The notes beneath the pieces are model-generated. The model did no database searches and was not told where the DNA came from. It saw only the letters and a list, made by a program, of their open reading frames with translations. From assembly GCA_030655075.1 (NCBI GenBank), contig JAURWE010000034.1, positions 62,001-126,000 on the forward strand: a stretch of 64,000 bases of DNA, written 5' to 3'. Below are positions 1-10,256 of the stretch, piece after piece. Each line of letters begins with the position of its first letter. Positions within the stretch are counted from its first letter, which is position 1. This DNA is from Pararhizobium sp. (GTDB lineage: Bacteria > Pseudomonadota > Alphaproteobacteria > Rhizobiales > Rhizobiaceae). The position numbers and the translations under genes were made by a program.

Positions 1-473
1 CAGTCGGAGGTGACGAAATAGGCCTCGCGCAAAAAGTGGAAAAACGGGTTCTTTTCCCAGTCCGGATCGGAAAAGCGCTTGTCGCCGCGCGGTTTTGTTT
101 CGACTTCCGCTGCGGCATCGCCGTTCAGCGCCTGCAGCGAGCGCGACCAGAGCATGAAATAGCTGCCCATCAGCTGTGTCTGCGCCTCGAAGGTCCGGCG
201 CGGGTCGGACAGCCAGTATTCGGATACTTTCGACAGGGTCTTGACCATATCGACCATTGGCTCGGCGGCCATGTCGCTCTTCTCACCGCTTTCGCGCGGT
301 GCCAGCCAGGCCGACGCTGCCTTGCCGATCTGTTCGACGGCGCGGGCGAGGTTGACGGTCAGGGCTTCCGGATCTTTGACGATGTAGGGATCGACGGCTT
401 GTGGATCGAAACTGCGGAAAGAACCAGAACCAGCTTTGCCTGCATCATCCGGTGCCGTCCTGTCTTCTGCCAC
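1..473 (-). CDS. phaC: Class I polyhydroxyalkanoate synthase, N-terminal part (cut by window edge)
   Basis: Polymerises (R)-3-hydroxyacyl-CoA into storage polyester on cytoplasmic granules. Only the first 157 codons are present. They show the family's N-terminal region: a segment with YWLSDPRR and, near the window edge, FSDPDWEKNPFFHFL, which matches the start of the class I PhaC core. The catalytic lipase-like box lies outside the window. The start is taken as GTG at 473 because the minus strand carries CGGAGG about 7 nt upstream and the protein then begins VAEDRTAPDD. A phasin gene at 23618 fits a PHB-storing organism. Confidence 0.85.
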   Translation of the reverse strand, partial: MAEDRTAPDDAGKAGSGSFRSFDPQAVDPYIVKDPEALTVNLARAVEQIGKAASAWLAPRESGEKSDMAAEPMVDMVKTLSKVSEYWLSDPRRTFEAQTQLMGSYFMLWSRSLQALNGDAAAEVETKPRGDKRFSDPDWEKNPFFHFLREAYFVTSD

Positions 474-612
474 TCTGTTTCCTCCGAAAGTTTTGTTGTT
501 TTTGTCTTTTTACATTCTGCCTGATAATGATTACAAGTGCCAGCGCGGTTGTGGCCGCGCGGCCCTCGGTCTCAAACCGTTGGCCCAGGAAGACCGGCAG
601 AGGCAGGCAGGA

Positions 613-1047
613 ATGAACGACATCAAGTCCGATAAAAGCGGGTATCGCGCCGCATCGATCATGGCAGGCCCATCGATCATGGCAGGGCTGTGTGTCAGCC
701 TTGTGCTTGCCGGATGCACGTCAGCGTCTGTCGATAATGTTACGCCCGTCAACACCACGCCGGTTGTCGTCTATGGCAGCCCGGATGATCAATCGGTGGA
801 CGCCGCAGCCGTGAGCGGTGGTCCGCGCAAGTCCGGCGCCTATCCGACATTCGGCAAGCCGCTGCGTGCTGCAACACAGCAGATGACGGCGCAGGAAGTC
901 TCGGCCATGCGTGCCGACATGGAGGGCATCGCCGCAGCCCGCGCCTCCGGTGCGATAAGCGAAGCCGAGTACCAGGCTAAGCTTGCAGAAATGCAGAAAC
1001 TGGCGGCCGAACACGGCGCCGATGCAAAGCGCGAAATCGAGAATTAG
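613..1047 (+). CDS. Small lipoprotein with SHOCT-like C-terminus
   Basis: A 144-aa predicted lipoprotein of unknown role. The N-terminus ends in a lipobox (SLVLAGC). The C-terminal ~30 residues (GAISEAEYQAKLAEMQKLAA) resemble a SHOCT-type short helical domain. The start at 613 follows a purine-rich AGGCAGGA stretch; ATGs at 661 and 679 are alternatives because an 18-bp tandem duplication repeats SIMAG inside the signal peptide. It diverges from phaC over about 140 bp, so promoters for both should lie at 474-612. Lipoprotein assignment is good; function is unknown. Confidence 0.7.
   Translation: MNDIKSDKSGYRAASIMAGPSIMAGLCVSLVLAGCTSASVDNVTPVNTTPVVVYGSPDDQSVDAAAVSGGPRKSGAYPTFGKPLRAATQQMTAQEVSAMRADMEGIAAARASGAISEAEYQAKLAEMQKLAAEHGADAKREIEN
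653..688 (+). repeat. 18-bp tandem duplication in lipoprotein signal peptide
   Basis: Positions 653-670 and 671-688 are near-identical 18-bp units (CATCGATCATGGCAGG plus two bases). They add six in-frame residues, SIMAGP then SIMAGL, to the signal peptide of the 613-1047 gene, and each unit carries a potential ATG start. Confidence 0.85.
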
Positions 1048-1255
1048 GACTTGCGTTTGCGCACATTTAGAAGCAAAGCCTTCCATGGTCGATTTTGACT
1101 GCTTTGCGCATGAAAAGCAGCATCATAAGCACCTCGAGGTCGTGAAAAACCCTCATTGAGCGGATTTCACTGGCATTCGGCAGTTTGAAACGCGCATGTA
1201 TCCTCAACATCAGTAAGTCCCTTGGGATACGGCAAGCGCAAGACGGGGTTTTGAG

Positions 1256-2473
1256 ATGGAAGAGTTCCACAAGGTGCGGCGTCTGCCGCCTTACGTTTTC
1301 GAACAGGTCAACCGTTTGAAAGCCAGCGCGCGCGCGGGTGGAGCCGACATTATCGACCTTGGCATGGGCAATCCGGATCTGCCGACCCCGAAGGCCATCG
1401 TCGACAAGCTGTGCGAGGCCGTTCAGGACCCGCGCACGCACCGCTATTCCTCGTCCAAGGGCATCCCCGGCCTTCGCCGCGCGCAGGCGGCCTATTATGC
1501 CCGCCGCTTCGGTGTGAAGCTCAATCCCGATACGCAGATCGTCGCCACGCTCGGCTCGAAAGAGGGCTTTGCCAATATGGCCCAGGCGATCACCGCGCCC
1601 GGCGACGTCGTGCTCTGCCCGAACCCGACCTATCCGATCCATGCCTTCGGCTTCCTGATGGCGGGCGGCGTCATCCGCTCGATCTCGGTCGAGCCGGACG
1701 AAACCTTCTTTCCGCCACTGGAGCGGGCGATCCGACATTCGATCCCCAAGCCGATCGCGCTGATCGTCAACTACCCGTCGAACCCGACGGCGCAGGTGGC
1801 TTCGCTCGATTTCTACAAGGACGTCGTCGCCTTCGCCAAGAAGCATGACATCGTCATCCTCTCGGATCTGGCCTATTCGGAAATCTATTTCGATGGCGCG
1901 CCGCCGCCGTCGGTTCTCGAAGTGCCGGGTGCCATGGACATCAGCGTCGAGTTTACCTCGATGTCGAAGACTTTTTCCATGCCCGGCTGGCGCATCGGCT
2001 TTGCCGTCGGCAACGAGCGCCTCGTCGCAGCGCTGACGCGGGTGAAATCCTACCTCGACTACGGCGCCTTCACGCCGATTCAGGTGGCGGCCACCCATGC
2101 GCTCAATGGCGACGGCAGCGACATTGCCGAAGTCCGCAACGTCTACAAGCGCCGCCGCGACGTGCTTGTCGAATCCTTCGGCAATGCCGGCTTCCAGATA
2201 CCGGCGCCGGCCGCGACCATGTTCGCCTGGGCAAAGATCCCGGAAAAATTCCGTCATCTCGGCTCATTGGAGTTCTCCAAGCTGCTGGTCGAAAAGGCCG
2301 ACATCGCGGTTGCTCCGGGCATCGGCTTCGGCGAAATGGGCGATGACTATGTCCGCATCGCGCTGGTCGAAAACGAGCACCGCATCCGCCAGGCGGCGCG
2401 CAACCTGAAGCGCTTCCTGTCGACGGCCGACGAGACGATGCACAACGTCATCTCCCTCAACGCCCACCGTTAA
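1256..2473 (+). CDS. alaC: AlaC-type class I/II aminotransferase
   Basis: A 405-aa PLP-dependent fold-type I aminotransferase of the cytoplasm. It is collinear with E. coli AlaC (glutamate-pyruvate transaminase): RRLPPYVF near the N-terminus, DLGMGNPD, GSKEG, NYPSNPTAQ, and the Schiff-base lysine K238 in SMSKTF followed by GWRIGF. Many databases name this rhizobial group LL-diaminopimelate or aspartate aminotransferase, so substrate preference is uncertain. It lies 55 bp upstream of hom on the same strand, which suggests joint transcription with amino-acid synthesis from aspartate. Confidence 0.82.
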   Translation: MEEFHKVRRLPPYVFEQVNRLKASARAGGADIIDLGMGNPDLPTPKAIVDKLCEAVQDPRTHRYSSSKGIPGLRRAQAAYYARRFGVKLNPDTQIVATLGSKEGFANMAQAITAPGDVVLCPNPTYPIHAFGFLMAGGVIRSISVEPDETFFPPLERAIRHSIPKPIALIVNYPSNPTAQVASLDFYKDVVAFAKKHDIVILSDLAYSEIYFDGAPPPSVLEVPGAMDISVEFTSMSKTFSMPGWRIGFAVGNERLVAALTRVKSYLDYGAFTPIQVAATHALNGDGSDIAEVRNVYKRRRDVLVESFGNAGFQIPAPAATMFAWAKIPEKFRHLGSLEFSKLLVEKADIAVAPGIGFGEMGDDYVRIALVENEHRIRQAARNLKRFLSTADETMHNVISLNAHR

Positions 2474-2528
2474 GCGCCGCAGCCTGCGGCGCCCGTTCGT
2501 CAAGATTTTGAAAAGTTAGGAAGTTGTC

Positions 2529-3851
<1,323 letters not shown>

Positions 3852-3894
3852 TCGCCATATCGCGGCATTGTGGGCAGAGAGCCCTTTGCATCTG

Positions 3895-3945
3895 GCCTCC
3901 GGCACGCGCTTCTGACACAAGAGGCAGGTGCCGGAGGCTTTTGCC
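3895..3945 (+). terminator. Rho-independent terminator after hom
   Basis: An 11-bp perfect stem (GCCTCCGGCAC at 3895-3905 with GTGCCGGAGGC at 3928-3938) is followed by TTTTGCCTT. It sits between hom and recJ, so recJ probably needs its own promoter or read-through. Confidence 0.7.
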
Positions 3946-3976
3946 TTCTGGGGTGTTGCATCATGAGTGACCTGCG

Positions 3977-5782
3977 ATGAGTGACGAGCCTGTAGATCCG
4001 GTCCAGCGTGCATTTCTGGGCGTTGAAACGTCGGTCAGCGGCCAGCGCTGGGTGGCGCGTCTCGACCAGGCTGGGGAGAACCGGGCGCTCGCCATGAGCC
4101 AGACCCACGGTTTTCCCGATCTCATCTCGCGCGTGCTCTCCGGCCGTGGCGTCGGCCTCGCCGAAGCGCCGGCCTTTCTCGACCCGACCATCCGCAATCT
4201 GATGCCCGATCCCGATACGCTGACCGACTGCCGGCGCGGTGCCGAGCGCATCGTCGAGGCGATCCGGCGCGGCGAGAAGGTGGCGATCTTCGGCGACTAT
4301 GATGTCGACGGCGCTGCTTCCTCGGCTCTGATGTATCGCTTTCTGCACCATTTCGGCATCGATGCCGAGATCTACATTCCAGACCGCATTTTCGAGGGCT
4401 ATGGCCCCAACCCCACCGCCATCACCCAGCTGATCGATCGCGGCGCGCAGCTGCTGATCACGGTGGACTGTGGCTCGACCAGCCACGAATCGCTGGATGT
4501 CGCCCGGGCGCGCGGCATCGATGTCGTTGTCATCGATCATCACCAGGTCGGCACCGAGCTCCCGGCGTGCCACGCGCTGATCAATCCGAACCGCGAAGAC
4601 GACCTGTCGGGGCAGGGGCATCTCTGCGCGGCAGGCGTCGTCTTCATGGTTCTGGTCGGCATATCGCGGTTGCTGCGCGAGGCGGGTGAGAGCAAAATCC
4701 AGTCGTTCGACCTGCTCGGCCTGCTCGACCTCGTGGCGCTGGCCACCGTCTGCGATGTCGTGCCGCTGAAAGGGCTGAACCGCGCCTATGTGGTCAAGGG
4801 GCTGGTGGCGGCGCGCCACATGGGCAATGCCGGCCTTGCCGCCCTGTTCCGCAAGGCAGCCATCGGCGGGCCGGTGACGCCCTATCATCTCGGCTTCCTC
4901 GTCGGCCCGCGCATCAACGCCGGCGGCCGCATTGGCGATGCCGCGCTCGGCAGCCGGTTGCTGACGCTGGAGGACACATCCGAGGCCGACGAGATCGCAG
5001 CCCGGCTGGACGACCTCAACCGCGAGCGCCAGGCGATCGAGGCGGTCATGCTGGCCGAAGCAGAAGCGGAAGCGCTGGCCGAATACGGCAATGGCGATGC
5101 GGCCTCCGTGATCATCACCGCACGCGAAAACTGGCATCCTGGCGTCGTCGGTCTGCTCGCCGCCCGTCTCAAGGAAAAATTCCGCCGTCCGGCCTTTGCC
5201 ATCTCTTTCGATCTGTCCGGCAAGGGCACCGGCTCCGGCCGCTCGATCAGCGGCTTCGACATGGGCCGCATGGTGCGTTCCGCCGTCGATGCCGGCCTGC
5301 TGGTCAAAGGCGGTGGCCACGCCATGGCTGCGGGCCTGACGGTGGAGCGGGCCAATCTTGGCAAGCTCAGGCATTTCTTCGAGGAAAAGGCCGAACGCAC
5401 GGTCAAGGATCTGGTGGCGATCGAAACTCTGAAGATCGACGGTGCCATGGGGGCAGGCGGCGCCAATCTGGCATTGATCGACCAGCTGGAACATGCCGGA
5501 CCCTACGGTTCGGGTCACCCGCAGCCGATCTTCGCGCTGCCGGCCCATCGCCTCACAGACGCGCGCCAGGTCGGCGCCAACCATATCAAGATAACGCTGG
5601 AAGGTCCTGACGGCTCGAGGATCAAGGGCATTTCGTTCCGCGCGCTCGACACGCCGCTCGGCGCCTTCCTGCTGGCATCACGCGGCCAGGCGATCCATGT
5701 CGCAGGCTCGCTCTCGGCCGACCAGTGGCAGGGCACACGGCGCGTGCAGCTGCGCGTGCTCGATGCCGCCAAGGCATTCTGA
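3977..5782 (+). CDS. recJ: Single-stranded-DNA-specific 5'-3' exonuclease RecJ
   Basis: Digests 5'-ended single strands in recombination and mismatch/base-excision repair. The 601-aa protein has the DHH phosphoesterase motifs: GDYDVDGAASSAL (motif I), VDCGSTS, VIDHHQ (the DHH motif), and downstream the DHHA1 part with GPRINAGGRIGD and SGRSISGFD plus GGGHAMAAG. ATG at 3977 gives MSDEPVDPVQ. It follows hom by 125 bp. In Brucella and some relatives a glpX gene is expected between hom and recJ; none is present here. Confidence 0.93.
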   Translation: MSDEPVDPVQRAFLGVETSVSGQRWVARLDQAGENRALAMSQTHGFPDLISRVLSGRGVGLAEAPAFLDPTIRNLMPDPDTLTDCRRGAERIVEAIRRGEKVAIFGDYDVDGAASSALMYRFLHHFGIDAEIYIPDRIFEGYGPNPTAITQLIDRGAQLLITVDCGSTSHESLDVARARGIDVVVIDHHQVGTELPACHALINPNREDDLSGQGHLCAAGVVFMVLVGISRLLREAGESKIQSFDLLGLLDLVALATVCDVVPLKGLNRAYVVKGLVAARHMGNAGLAALFRKAAIGGPVTPYHLGFLVGPRINAGGRIGDAALGSRLLTLEDTSEADEIAARLDDLNRERQAIEAVMLAEAEAEALAEYGNGDAASVIITARENWHPGVVGLLAARLKEKFRRPAFAISFDLSGKGTGSGRSISGFDMGRMVRSAVDAGLLVKGGGHAMAAGLTVERANLGKLRHFFEEKAERTVKDLVAIETLKIDGAMGAGGANLALIDQLEHAGPYGSGHPQPIFALPAHRLTDARQVGANHIKITLEGPDGSRIKGISFRALDTPLGAFLLASRGQAIHVAGSLSADQWQGTRRVQLRVLDAAKAF

Positions 5783-5815
5783 GCCGACTGTCATAGGGTG
5801 ATGCGGGGGAAAACC

Positions 5816-5890
5816 TGGTACGCCCTAGGGGAGTCGAACCCCTCTTCCCAGAATGAAAATCTGGTGTCCTAACCGATAGACGAAGGGCGC
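5816..5890 (-). tRNA. tRNA-Glu (anticodon TTC), copy 1
   Basis: Read on the minus strand from 5890, the sequence folds as a tRNA: acceptor GCGCCCT with AGGGCGT (one G:U pair), anticodon stem CCAGA/TCTGG around loop TTTTCAT (anticodon TTC), T-arm GGTTCGACTCC, discriminator A and encoded CCA at 5816-5818. Confidence 0.95.
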
Positions 5891-6096
5891 ATCAGGTGGG
5901 CGTCTTATAGTCAGAGGGTTGGAAAGCCGCAAGCGCCAATCGGATGTTTTTCACGATTTTTTGCGGTAAAAACAATGTTTTGAAACAGCCAGCGGCCATC
6001 AGCGATCGGTGCGGAAACGCAGAGCCGAAGCCCTGCGAAAACCGCCGTGGCCGGCAGGTCCGCATTCAATTCCGCCATGGATTTGAAGAAGCACAG

Positions 6097-6171
6097 TGGT
6101 ACGCCCTAGGGGAGTCGAACCCCTCTTCCCAGAATGAAAATCTGGTGTCCTAACCGATAGACGAAGGGCGC
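6097..6171 (-). tRNA. tRNA-Glu (anticodon TTC), copy 2
   Basis: Identical to the tRNA at 5816-5890 in every position compared, including the encoded CCA (6097-6099). The 206 bp between the copies is not duplicated. Tandem same-strand copies suggest gene dosage for an abundant codon. Confidence 0.95.
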
Positions 6172-6387
6172 AAGCGCTGTGTGGCCGCTTTATAGTCAGG
6201 CACTCTGATTTCCGCAAGCTTCAAAACACGTTTTTCCAGAAAAAATCGAAACGCGACGAGAGGTAATAAAAGCTGAGGAAAAACAGAGGCTTGTGAAAAG
6301 CATTTGACGGTGCAAATGCCGCCTCATGACTGTCATGCAACGCGCTGGATGCTGCGTTGCGTCAGCAACCAGTGCTGATTCCGCTGC

Positions 6388-7758
6388 TCACTTGCGGCGG
6401 CGGCAGCGCCAATTCCAGTCGCGCGGGTCGCCAATATCGATGTGCACCGATTCCGTATGGCAATACGTCCCGACACCACCGCGGTTTGGCATCGTGCGCA
6501 GATAGGCGGCCAATTCCCACTTGCCGACACCGGCAATCTGGATATCGGCGGCCGCGCAGACCGTGTGCAGCGAGTGGCGGACGCCACCCTTGCGGCGGTT
6601 GCTCTTTTCACCGCGGAAACCGGAGGTCACCATCAGCTTGCGGCCATAATGCCGTTCGATGCCCTTGAGCACCGTCAGCAGTTCGGGTTTGAAACATCCG
6701 CTCTCGACCCGCTCCGTCTGCATCCACAGGCCGTTCGGCGCCAGCCGGGCAAGGCCGGGCAGGGCGGCGATCTCGACGGGTTTTGTCCCATCGTTCTCGT
6801 CTTCGTAACCGCCGGCAAAGGCCGGCTCGTCGGTGGTCGTCGCAAACATCGAATTGACCTTGACGCCTGGCAGATCGGTGCCGGTGAGAGACGCCGTCTG
6901 GACGGCCGCAGGATTTTCAACCGAGATCGTCCGCGTTGCTGCCTGCTCGCCGAAGCGATTCTTGTTGAATTTCTTTTCTTGCTTCTTCTTGCCACCGAAG
7001 AAGCTGGCAAGGGTGAATTTCTTCGGCCGCTTCTCTTCCTCGGCCGCAGCCTCGGGCACAAGCTCGGACGTTGGAACGGCCTGTGCGTTCTCTGCAGCGT
7101 TCGCCGCAGCCTGCTGCTCCGCGTTGACGGGAAGAACGATCATTTCCTGCCGCTGCGCATCGTCTGCCACTGCCTGTTCGCCGGCAAGCGGCTCGAGACC
7201 GGCCCGCTGCTGGTCCGTCGTTGCGACAGCCGCAACCTGCTGGTCCTGCTGCGCCGTCAGCGGCACGTCGGCGGCAGCTTCAGGATCGGCCTGATACAGG
7301 CTGCGCTTGGCCGTGTTGAAGCCGGGAAGGGGAACGCGGGACGGCGACGTATAGGTTTCGCCGTCCGAGCCGACGGCGGTTTCCGGCAGTGCCTCGCCGG
7401 TCGGGCTCTGGACGGCATAGATGCTGCTGCTGTTGGCCTTGACGCCGTTCGGCTGCATCGTCAGCGCTGCAAGCTGGCTGGCGTCGCCGAGAGGCACCTG
7501 GCCGCTCTGCTGCGCAGTCGCATTCGCGGCCGCATCGGCCTGCTGCTGTTGTTGCTGGCCGGAGACATCGGATGCCGTTGCAACGGCATTCTCGCCGGCA
7601 GGCACGGATTGTTGAGATGGATCGGCCTCGGCAGTAGCGGCGGCGGATGCCGTCGGCAAGGGCTCGACCAGCGCCTGATCGGACGTTGCGGATACGCAGC
7701 CCGACAGGACAAACAGGGACGCAGCGATCAAGGATCCTCGACGCACGAGGCTCATCAT
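6388..7758 (-). CDS. Lipoprotein with C-terminal M15/DUF882 peptidase-like domain
   Basis: Predicted cell-envelope lipoprotein (about 456 aa) acting on or binding peptidoglycan. The start at 7758 gives MMSLVRRG, a hydrophobic stretch and a lipobox (LFVLSGC). Residues ~50-300 are a low-complexity Ala/Gln/Pro linker including a run of six Gln. The C-terminal ~120 residues form a YcbK/DUF882-type M15 domain: VTSGFRGEKSNRRKGGVRHSLH, then AADIQ, then HTESVHIDIG, supplying the expected His/Asp metal ligands. An upstream GTG at 7815 would extend the protein but has no clear ribosome-binding site. Substrate is not shown. Confidence 0.78.
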   Translation of the reverse strand: MMSLVRRGSLIAASLFVLSGCVSATSDQALVEPLPTASAAATAEADPSQQSVPAGENAVATASDVSGQQQQQQADAAANATAQQSGQVPLGDASQLAALTMQPNGVKANSSSIYAVQSPTGEALPETAVGSDGETYTSPSRVPLPGFNTAKRSLYQADPEAAADVPLTAQQDQQVAAVATTDQQRAGLEPLAGEQAVADDAQRQEMIVLPVNAEQQAAANAAENAQAVPTSELVPEAAAEEEKRPKKFTLASFFGGKKKQEKKFNKNRFGEQAATRTISVENPAAVQTASLTGTDLPGVKVNSMFATTTDEPAFAGGYEDENDGTKPVEIAALPGLARLAPNGLWMQTERVESGCFKPELLTVLKGIERHYGRKLMVTSGFRGEKSNRRKGGVRHSLHTVCAAADIQIAGVGKWELAAYLRTMPNRGGVGTYCHTESVHIDIGDPRDWNWRCRRRK

Positions 7759-8126
7759 GGCTGCAGGGTCCTGCGGGTTTGGCAACGACACGTCTCCGGT
7801 TTCGTATTCATTCACACTGCACGGCGGCCCTTGATCGGGGCTTGCCGTCCGTGTCCTTTTGAAAGCCGGGCCATCCGCAAAAGATGCCCCGGAATGCGCG
7901 TAACTTCGCAGTCGTTAACGTTCGGTGTGAATCTGTAAAGAACGGCGCCCCAAAAGTAAACCAACACCGACAAAGCGGCTCTGCACGCAAATATTGGACA
8001 ATTCGTGGCAAGAGCCTCCGGATATCGCACCGGACATCAAGATCCGGCGTGGCGTTCCCATTAGAATCATCTGAAATAGTGAATCACATCATGGCTTTAT
8101 TGTCGTGTGTTGGCATTGCGCGGACC
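7759..8126. other. Intergenic stretch, nothing recognised
   Basis: 368 bp between the M15 lipoprotein start and the 3' end of gloA (both minus strand). It should hold the lipoprotein promoter. No RNA gene, repeat or convincing small gene is visible; short frames here have no start-site signals and no recognisable product. Confidence 0.5.
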
Positions 8127-8567
8127 TTACCAGACGCCTGTATTGGCCATCGAGGCCCAGGGCTCCTGCGACGGCAGGTTCTCGCCCTTCTGCAGGATCT
8201 CGATCGAGATTCCATCCGGCGACCGCACGAAGGCCATGTGGCCGTCGCGCGGCGGGCGGTTGATGATGACGCCATTGTCCATCAGCTGCTGGCAGGTGGC
8301 GTAGATATCGTCGACCTGGTAGGCAAGGTGGCCGAAGTTGCGCCCGCCGGCGTAATCTTCCGTATCCCAGTTGTAGGTCAGCTCCAGGCAGGGCGAGGCA
8401 CTGGCCTTGGCGGTCTCGATGTCTTCACTCGCGGCGAGGAAAACCAGGGTAAACCGGCCCTTTTCATTCTCGTAGCGGCGTGTTTCCACAAGGCCGAAGA
8501 GGTTGCAATAGAAGTGAAGCGCATCGTCCAGATTCTTGACCCGGACCATCGTGTGAAGGTAACGCAT
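8127..8567 (-). CDS. gloA: Lactoylglutathione lyase (glyoxalase I)
   Basis: Converts the methylglyoxal-glutathione hemithioacetal to S-lactoylglutathione, a cytosolic detoxification step. The 146-aa protein has the two beta-alpha-beta-beta-beta halves of the VOC fold. Likely metal ligands are H5 in MRYLHTMVRV, the Glu in CLELTYNW, the His in FGHLAYQVDD and the Glu in ISIEILQKG. Length is typical of the short bacterial Ni/Co-dependent form. It is transcribed alone, away from the cold-shock gene. Confidence 0.93.
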   Translation of the reverse strand: MRYLHTMVRVKNLDDALHFYCNLFGLVETRRYENEKGRFTLVFLAASEDIETAKASASPCLELTYNWDTEDYAGGRNFGHLAYQVDDIYATCQQLMDNGVIINRPPRDGHMAFVRSPDGISIEILQKGENLPSQEPWASMANTGVW

Positions 8568-8762
8568 TGTAATATCCTCGCTTTGCTGGATGCCCCGACA
8601 AAATAGGCCAGATCAAGCCAGAGGCAAGCCTCGAAGGCTACAAAGCATTCCAAGCAATTTTGAAACTAGGGCTTGCGCAGCAAGGCTGGGACGATGTTAT
8701 TCTCATCGTCAAGAATCAGTTAACCGTAACAGTGTGACGCGTAATCGAGGGGCTGGCGGATC

Positions 8763-9341
8763 ATGGCGAACAGGATTTCATCGACGGAAATCTCCGAGCA
8801 GGACGACTTCGCGGCCGACGCGGTCGATCTTCTCGAGATCACCGGCGTGATCAAGTGGTTCGACGTCGCCAAGGGTTTCGGTTTCATCGTGCCTGACAAT
8901 GGCATGCAGGATGTGCTGGTGCACGTCACCTGCCTGCGCCGCGACGGCTACCAGACGGTTCTCGAAGGTGCGCGCATCGTCGCCCTGATCCAGAAGCGCG
9001 ACCGCGGCTATCAGGCCTTCCGCATTCTTTCCATGGACACATCGACCGCCGTGCATCCCTCGCAGCTGCCGCCGGTAAAGACCCACGTGCAGGTCTCGCC
9101 GACCAGCGGGCTGGAGCGGGTTCTGGTCAAATGGTTCAACCGCACCAAGGGTTTTGGCTTCCTGACGCGCGGCGAGGGCACCGAAGACATTTTCATCCAT
9201 ATGGAAACCCTGCGCCGCTTCGGCCTGACCGAACTGCGGCCCGGCCAGACGGTTCTGGTGCGCTTCGGCGATGGCGACAAGGGCCTGATGGCTGCCGAAA
9301 TCCACCCCGACGTGACCGGCCCGGTCAACAGGTCCCATTGA
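8763..9341 (+). CDS. Double cold-shock-domain protein
   Basis: Predicted RNA/ssDNA-binding protein of 192 aa with two CspA-type OB folds. Domain 1 (about residues 27-95) has VIKWFDVAKGFGFIVPD and DVLVHVT; domain 2 (about 118-185) has LVKWFNRTKGFGFLTRGEGTEDIFIHMETL. Both keep RNP1 (KGFGFI/L) and RNP2-type (VLVHV, IFIHM) aromatics. A linker of ~25 residues joins them. The stop overlaps the next start (TGATG), so the DUF192 gene is probably translationally coupled. Confidence 0.9.
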   Translation: MANRISSTEISEQDDFAADAVDLLEITGVIKWFDVAKGFGFIVPDNGMQDVLVHVTCLRRDGYQTVLEGARIVALIQKRDRGYQAFRILSMDTSTAVHPSQLPPVKTHVQVSPTSGLERVLVKWFNRTKGFGFLTRGEGTEDIFIHMETLRRFGLTELRPGQTVLVRFGDGDKGLMAAEIHPDVTGPVNRSH

Positions 9342-9838
9342 TGACTGCCTCAGCCCTTCATATCGTCAAGAGCGCCTTTCTGGCGCTTTTTTTGTTGCTT
9401 GCCGGTCTGGTGCCGGTCAAGGCTGAGGTAGAGTTCACCAGCGAGCCCCTGAAGATCACCACCGCCAAGGGCAAGGTGCATGAGTTCACCGTCGAACTGG
9501 CGCTCGACAACATGCAGCGCCAGCAGGGCCTGATGTATCGCAAGCAGATGGATGCCGATCGCGGCATGCTGTTTGATTTCGGCCGTTCCCGCGGCGTGCT
9601 GATGTGGATGAAAAACACCTATCTGCCGCTCGACATGCTCTTCATCGACCAGAAGGGCGTCATCCGCACCATCCACCAGAACGCCGAACCGCTGTCGGAA
9701 GCCGTCATCGATTCGAAAGTACCTGTGCTCTACGTGCTCGAACTCAACGCCGGCATCGCCAAGAAACTCGGATTGAAACCCGGCAACAAGGTGCAGAGCG
9801 CCCGGATCGACAAGAATACCGCCAAGCCGAAGCCCTGA
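9341..9838 (+). CDS. Secreted DUF192 protein
   Basis: A 165-aa protein with a signal peptide (MTASALHIVKSAFLALFLLLAGLVPVKA) and a DUF192 domain: VELALDNMQRQQGLMYRKQM, DRGMLFDFG, MWMKNTYLPLDMLFID, and a C-terminal YVLELNAGIAKKLGLKPG. Family members are periplasmic or surface proteins without an assigned activity. The start overlaps the cold-shock gene stop by one base. tRNA-Pro follows on the same strand at 9931. Confidence 0.85.
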   Translation: MTASALHIVKSAFLALFLLLAGLVPVKAEVEFTSEPLKITTAKGKVHEFTVELALDNMQRQQGLMYRKQMDADRGMLFDFGRSRGVLMWMKNTYLPLDMLFIDQKGVIRTIHQNAEPLSEAVIDSKVPVLYVLELNAGIAKKLGLKPGNKVQSARIDKNTAKPKP

Positions 9839-9930
9839 CGCCGGCCGCTTGCCATCCTCTCAGCAATTGCAGCAATTTAGCTGTTGCAGGCGAGGGGGGA
9901 AGTGTGTATCTCCGGGCGGCAAGCGAGTAA

Positions 9931-10007
<77 letters not shown>

Positions 10008-10150
10008 CTTCCTTGTCATCCAAGTGCTTGAAAGTCTGGGAGGATACCGGTCTCGGTGTCCTATGTCCGCTCGGCCTTACAAACGGGGGTCGGACGTGCC
10101 CCACATAAGCACAGACAACTCCTCGCATATTTGCAAGAATGAACGGGCGC

Positions 10151-10256
10151 TAATGCATGTCTCCCAAAAGTGCGCGCGGTTTTGGGCTAAGGACATGCAT
10201 AAAAACAAAGATCGAAAGCGCATTGCGTGAATCCGTTTTCAAGTAACATGCTTTAG
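10151..10256 (+). repeat. RIME-like intergenic palindromic element, copy 1
   Basis: About 106 bp made of two palindromes. The first has outer arms ATGCATGTC and GACATGCAT around CCCAAAA/TTTTGGG; the second has arms starting AAAGCGC and ending GCTTT. It resembles the Rhizobium intergenic mosaic element RIME1 (about 108 bp, two large palindromes). A second copy is at 53955-54058. This copy's second palindrome is more degenerate. It lies just inside the left end of the tRNA-Pro island. Confidence 0.75.

Noticed and set aside
5816..6171. Duplicated tRNA-Glu as attachment sites of an island
   Set aside because: Both tRNAs are complete and the DNA between them is 206 bp without cargo, so plain gene duplication is simpler.
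6337..6360. Hairpin GCAACGC/GCGTTGC after the M15 lipoprotein gene
   Set aside because: It lacks a T tail on the coding strand and is short, so I did not list it as a terminator.
6442..7938. Plus-strand frame opposite the M15 lipoprotein
   Set aside because: The minus-strand gene has a lipobox and a recognisable domain; this frame has neither.
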